DNA of 64,000 nucleotides from contig ML677385.1 of assembly GCA_007922305.1 (NCBI GenBank), positions 1,233,661 to 1,297,660 of the forward strand, in the 5' to 3' direction. A program made the position numbers and the translations under genes. Within the stretch, counting starts at the first letter, position 1. Every line of letters begins with the position of its first letter. The notes under the pieces were generated by a model. The model made no database searches. It saw only the letters and a program-made list of their open reading frames with translations, and was not told the DNA's origin. Positions 59,323 to 64,000 of the stretch are shown in pieces. This stretch comes from Dermatemys mawii. Taxonomy: Eukaryota; Chordata; Testudines; Dermatemydidae.

Positions 59323-59565
59323 ATGACCAGAGTGGTTAGAACAGGCATTGTGGGCCACTTCTAGAGGCCAGAGCGCATTAACAGAGCAGGGCATCCACAC
59401 TGGTGCTGCAGCACTCCATTATTCCACTCGCCGAGGTGGATTACCAGGAGCGCTCCAGCCGTGGAGTCTGGGTGCTCTACATGCCTTGCCATCGTGGATG
59501 CATCATGATTTAGGGCACCCAGGACTGCTTTAATGTGCTCTAACTTGCAAAAGTGGCCAGGCCCT

Positions 59566-60720
59566 AAGTGTGAACGCTCACTACAGTGAAGGGAAGGGTT
59601 TTCCTTTTGCTGTAGTTAATACACCTCCCTGAGGTGCAGTAGATAGAATTCTTCTGTTGACCTGTCTACACAGTGGGGAGGCTGGCATGGCATAGCTACA
59701 TTGCTCAGGAGTGTAAGACCAGCCCTGAGATTCAATGAAGGGTTTCACCCTACAGAAAAGGAAGCTTTGAGGCCACATTTTCTTGAGTGCAGGAATCCAA
59801 CTTACCTACAGACAAACTGGAGAGACCGAAGGTCCCTTAATTCATGAGTATGTATGTGTGTACTACACTGGCATTTGCATATGCCTGAGAAGTATGGCTC
59901 TAACTTTGCGTGCCTGCTTGCTCAAGGTGGAATCCAACTGCTGCCGAAGTCACTGGGAGCCAGATTTGGCTCTCAGGTTGCTAAACTGTACCACATCTGA
60001 TCATAGCATGTTAGGAACATCAGCACCTTCCTCATTTGTTGGTGCAAAGTGCTAGAGGCACATTACCCCCTTCCCATTCTATCATCCTCCAATATATGCC
60101 AACTAGTACCTACTTACTATGCAGTTTTCTAGTAATCCTAACATGGAGAGAAAAAAATACAAAAGAGGTTTCAGACTTATTACAGATGAGCCAAGAATTT
60201 GGGATTCAACAAACATAGGCAATGGAGGAGAACTTTAGACTTTACACTTAAATAAATGGATTGGAGAGATCTATTAAATTTTTGGAGGTTATGCAGACCA
60301 TGCTTTGAACAGCCATGCATATAGTCTTTTACGTTACTGTCCAAGCACCACTATTGTGAGCTATTTCTTGGGAAGGGACCACCCAAGAAGTAAGCCACCA
60401 AAAGGCTTAGTCCCACAGCGAGATGTTTAGACTTTGCTTCAAGTTGGAGGCCACATGCGTCAAGATGCTTTGCAGGCAAGAGTCTAGTAGTGTAGTCACA
60501 GTTTATACAGACTAAATCCACTTTTGTTGGCGTAGCTTATTCCACCACTCTGGAGCTAGACAAGCTATACAGGCCAGAGTGCAGTTTGGGGATATCGCTG
60601 CATCTATGATAGGGACTTTTGCTGGCACAGTTGTGTTGGTCAGGATTAACATCTCTTCACACCCTGACCAACGTAGCTGTGCTGCCAAAAGTCTGTAGGG
60701 TACACATGGGCCAACTGACC
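59566..60720. repeat. GTCTACAC-type MITE fragments
   Basis: Pieces at about 59570-59735 (GACCTGTCTACACAGTGG, ATAGCTACATTGCTCAGG) and 60490-60712 (TTTATACAGACTAAATCC, CTGACCAACGTAGCTGTG, GTAGGGTACACATGGG) belong to the same broad family as 45184-45460. The sequence between 59740 and 60480 is unassigned intron. Confidence 0.5.
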
Positions 60721-61493
60721 TAAAATCATGTTTGCTATAGCTCTGAACCTGTATCCCACCAGTAAGGAGATTTGGGAGTTAAAAATCTGATGTTTGTTTG
60801 CAACGTTTAACAACTAAAAATGAAAGCTCAGCTTTTGTAGGCCTGCCAAATTATTTTCAGAGGAAAAGTACAATCACAACTACCACTGAAGTTATTGGGA
60901 GTGATTTGTGTTCCACACCTAGAAGATATACAGAACTGACCAGGTGCACCACTCATATTTTCAGATTATATACAAAGATCTGCTTGGGTCAGGAACAGCA
61001 AGGAGCTGTGCATGGGCATGTCTTTTAAATGACTTTGTACTACAATTATTGATTTACCATTTAAGAGTTGGGTTCATTCCAGGGTAAAGACTTAAAAAGG
61101 AGCCGAAAGATTAGAACAACCTGTTTATCCATTTGAGGAGGGGACAGGTCACCACTTTGATACAAGAGGACACATGACCACCAAACATCAGCCAACAAGG
61201 GGCTAAATTCTGCACCCTTGAAGAGAAGAGTTTTGCCACCAACTTCAGCAGGGGCAGGATCAGGCCCGAAACTAGAAAAAACGAACTGAGCTCAAATTCC
61301 AAACAAAAGGAAAACCCATATTTTTAAAAGTGTGAATGACAGGACTAGAAAAATCCACCTCAGAATGGTCACCACTTGGCTGATGAATGGGAAATTAAGC
61401 GAAAGAAGAATTTAACACTAAGCCCATGGTGGGTGTGACTGGCTAGGGGAGGTCCAATTTTCACAGTATTAACTGTTATAGCAAACCAACCGG

Positions 61494-61523
61494 ACACACA
61501 CACACACACACACACATACACAC
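61494..61523. repeat. (CA)n microsatellite
   Basis: A CA run with one ATA interruption in RIPK4 intron 2. Confidence 0.95.
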
Positions 61524-61977
61524 GCTCTCCAAGAATTAAGTCATTCCTGCAGATTCCAGATGGAAGCCTGCTAATACTGCCAAGACCTGGGCATGCCCGA
61601 AGAGGCCCCAGATGGAATAGGGTTGTTAAGTGGATGCTATGGAAAATCTTGGAACAGACAAATGACTTAAAAGATACCCCCCTCCAACAGCCAAATCCTT
61701 TCTCCCCCTTCCTTTTTACTGCCTTATCCCCCATCTCAGGAGCAAACTATTTGACAGAGGCCTAAAAGCCAGAGTTTTCTGCCAAAAATTTTGACCCTGC
61801 TATTTTTAACTGATCTAGCCCTTGATCTACTACTTGTCTCTTCTTCAGAGGGAGACCTGATAGCCTGTACCAAGCCAGTTGTGCAACACTTCAGAATGGG
61901 GCAGGGGAAAGAGAGGATTACTAACTAAACCCAAAAAGCATGTTTCACATGGTACAAATCAAGCTTCCAAGTATTTA

Positions 61978-63557
<1,580 letters not shown>

Positions 63558-63582
63558 CCCCCCCCCCCCCCCCCCCCCCCCC
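63558..63582. repeat. Uninterrupted run of 25 C
   Basis: A (C)25 homopolymer followed by A8, in RIPK4 intron 1. The true length is uncertain, since homopolymers this long are often mis-sized. Confidence 0.95.
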
Positions 63583-63782
63583 AAAAAAAACACACAACAC
63601 AAAACCACCACACACACAAATAGATAAAACTGCATTTTGGTTCTTCAGCATGGTGGATTTGAAGCATTAGTTTCCCCGCAAAATACAATGAAAATGTGGA
63701 CTTAATAAAAACTGTTTTCAAACAACTTTTCACTAAAAACTTTGAAAATGTTAAAATGCAGAAAATTCCTATCACCTCTAAG

Positions 63783-64000
63783 GTAGTGTCTACACTGACA
63801 CTTTCAGCGCTAAAATTTTAGTCACTCAGGGGTGGGGGAAAAAAACACCAAACTCCTAAGCGACAAACAAGTTTGAGCACTGAAAAGCACCAGTATAGAC
63901 ACGCTTTATCACTGAGAGCTGCATTTCCAGCGATAAAGCTACTACCACTCGTCTGGTGGTGGTGTGATTTTTTTAAGTCACTGGGAAAGCTCCCCCGCAG
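63783..64000. repeat. MITE cut by the window end
   Basis: It starts AGTGTCTACACTGACACTTT with CAGCGCTAAAATTTTAGTC. Internal phrases (GTATAGACACGC, CAGCGATAAAGC) are typical of GTCTACACT-type hAT MITEs. The right end is outside the window. Confidence 0.55.

Larger units (their letters stand above)
56430..59565. mobile_element. PIF/Harbinger transposon with two convergent genes
   Basis: A plus-strand transposase remnant (56863-57683) and a minus-strand Myb/SANT-like gene (58993-58502) face each other, the two-gene layout typical of PIF/Harbinger elements. The right flank (59565 back to 58994), read on the minus strand, is the long leader of the SANT gene starting near GGGCCTGGCCACTTTTGCAA. Exact terminal repeats and a 3-base duplication could not be fixed, so both ends are approximate. 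The right leader has been interrupted by the insertion at 59108-59322. The whole element lies in RIPK4 intron 2. Confidence 0.75.

Overview
This window is vertebrate nuclear DNA, almost certainly from a turtle (probably a cryptodire). The evidence is a gene split by GT-AG introns that encodes a clear RIPK4 orthologue, CR1 LINE fragments, MIR/CORE-type SINE remnants, a SINE/CR1 tail ending in the ATTCTATGATTCT motif, and dense hAT and Penelope-type repeats of the kinds I know from chelonian assemblies. The species call is inference. The gene call rests on reading frames that join exactly at every splice junction.

The one host gene is RIPK4 (receptor-interacting serine/threonine kinase 4) on the minus strand. 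Seven consecutive coding exons lie between 62413 and 41575: 62413-62122, 50426-50278, 49090-49041, 46206-46048, 44780-44674, 43788-43530 and 42752-41575. They give 730 residues in one uninterrupted frame: most of the kinase domain (from just after the VAIK lysine), the acidic/serine-rich linker, and eleven ankyrin-type repeats in one large last exon. The first coding exon (P-loop and VAIK lysine) must lie to the right of base 64000. The first 40 kb is gene-poor DNA downstream of RIPK4.

Region by region: 0.5-2.5 kb is a broken hAT transposase gene related to ZMYM1-type zinc-finger proteins; 2.5-4.5 kb is a decayed minus-strand endogenous retrovirus (LTR, polypurine tract, tail of env); 7.7-8.2 kb is an RTE-type LINE end; 9.5-13.2 kb holds two related hAT elements with very G-rich cores; 18-31 kb holds several short terminal-inverted-repeat elements, CR1 pieces and a Penelope-like element; 31-41 kb is mostly unique non-coding DNA with old MIR/CR1 traces. 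Inside RIPK4, intron 2 carries a degraded sense-strand CR1 and a roughly 3 kb PIF/Harbinger transposon with two convergent genes, which in turn contains a nested Penelope-like insertion. Intron 4 carries another Penelope-like insertion whose centre is a 400-base assembly gap.

The most interesting signal is in the Penelope-like elements. Three insertions share one architecture: inverted arms, an extension of about 30-36 bases on one side only, and 12-15 base target-site duplications. Their arms carry a decayed motif resembling the hammerhead ribozyme core. One copy also shows an exact 23-base micro-inversion beside the assembly gap.
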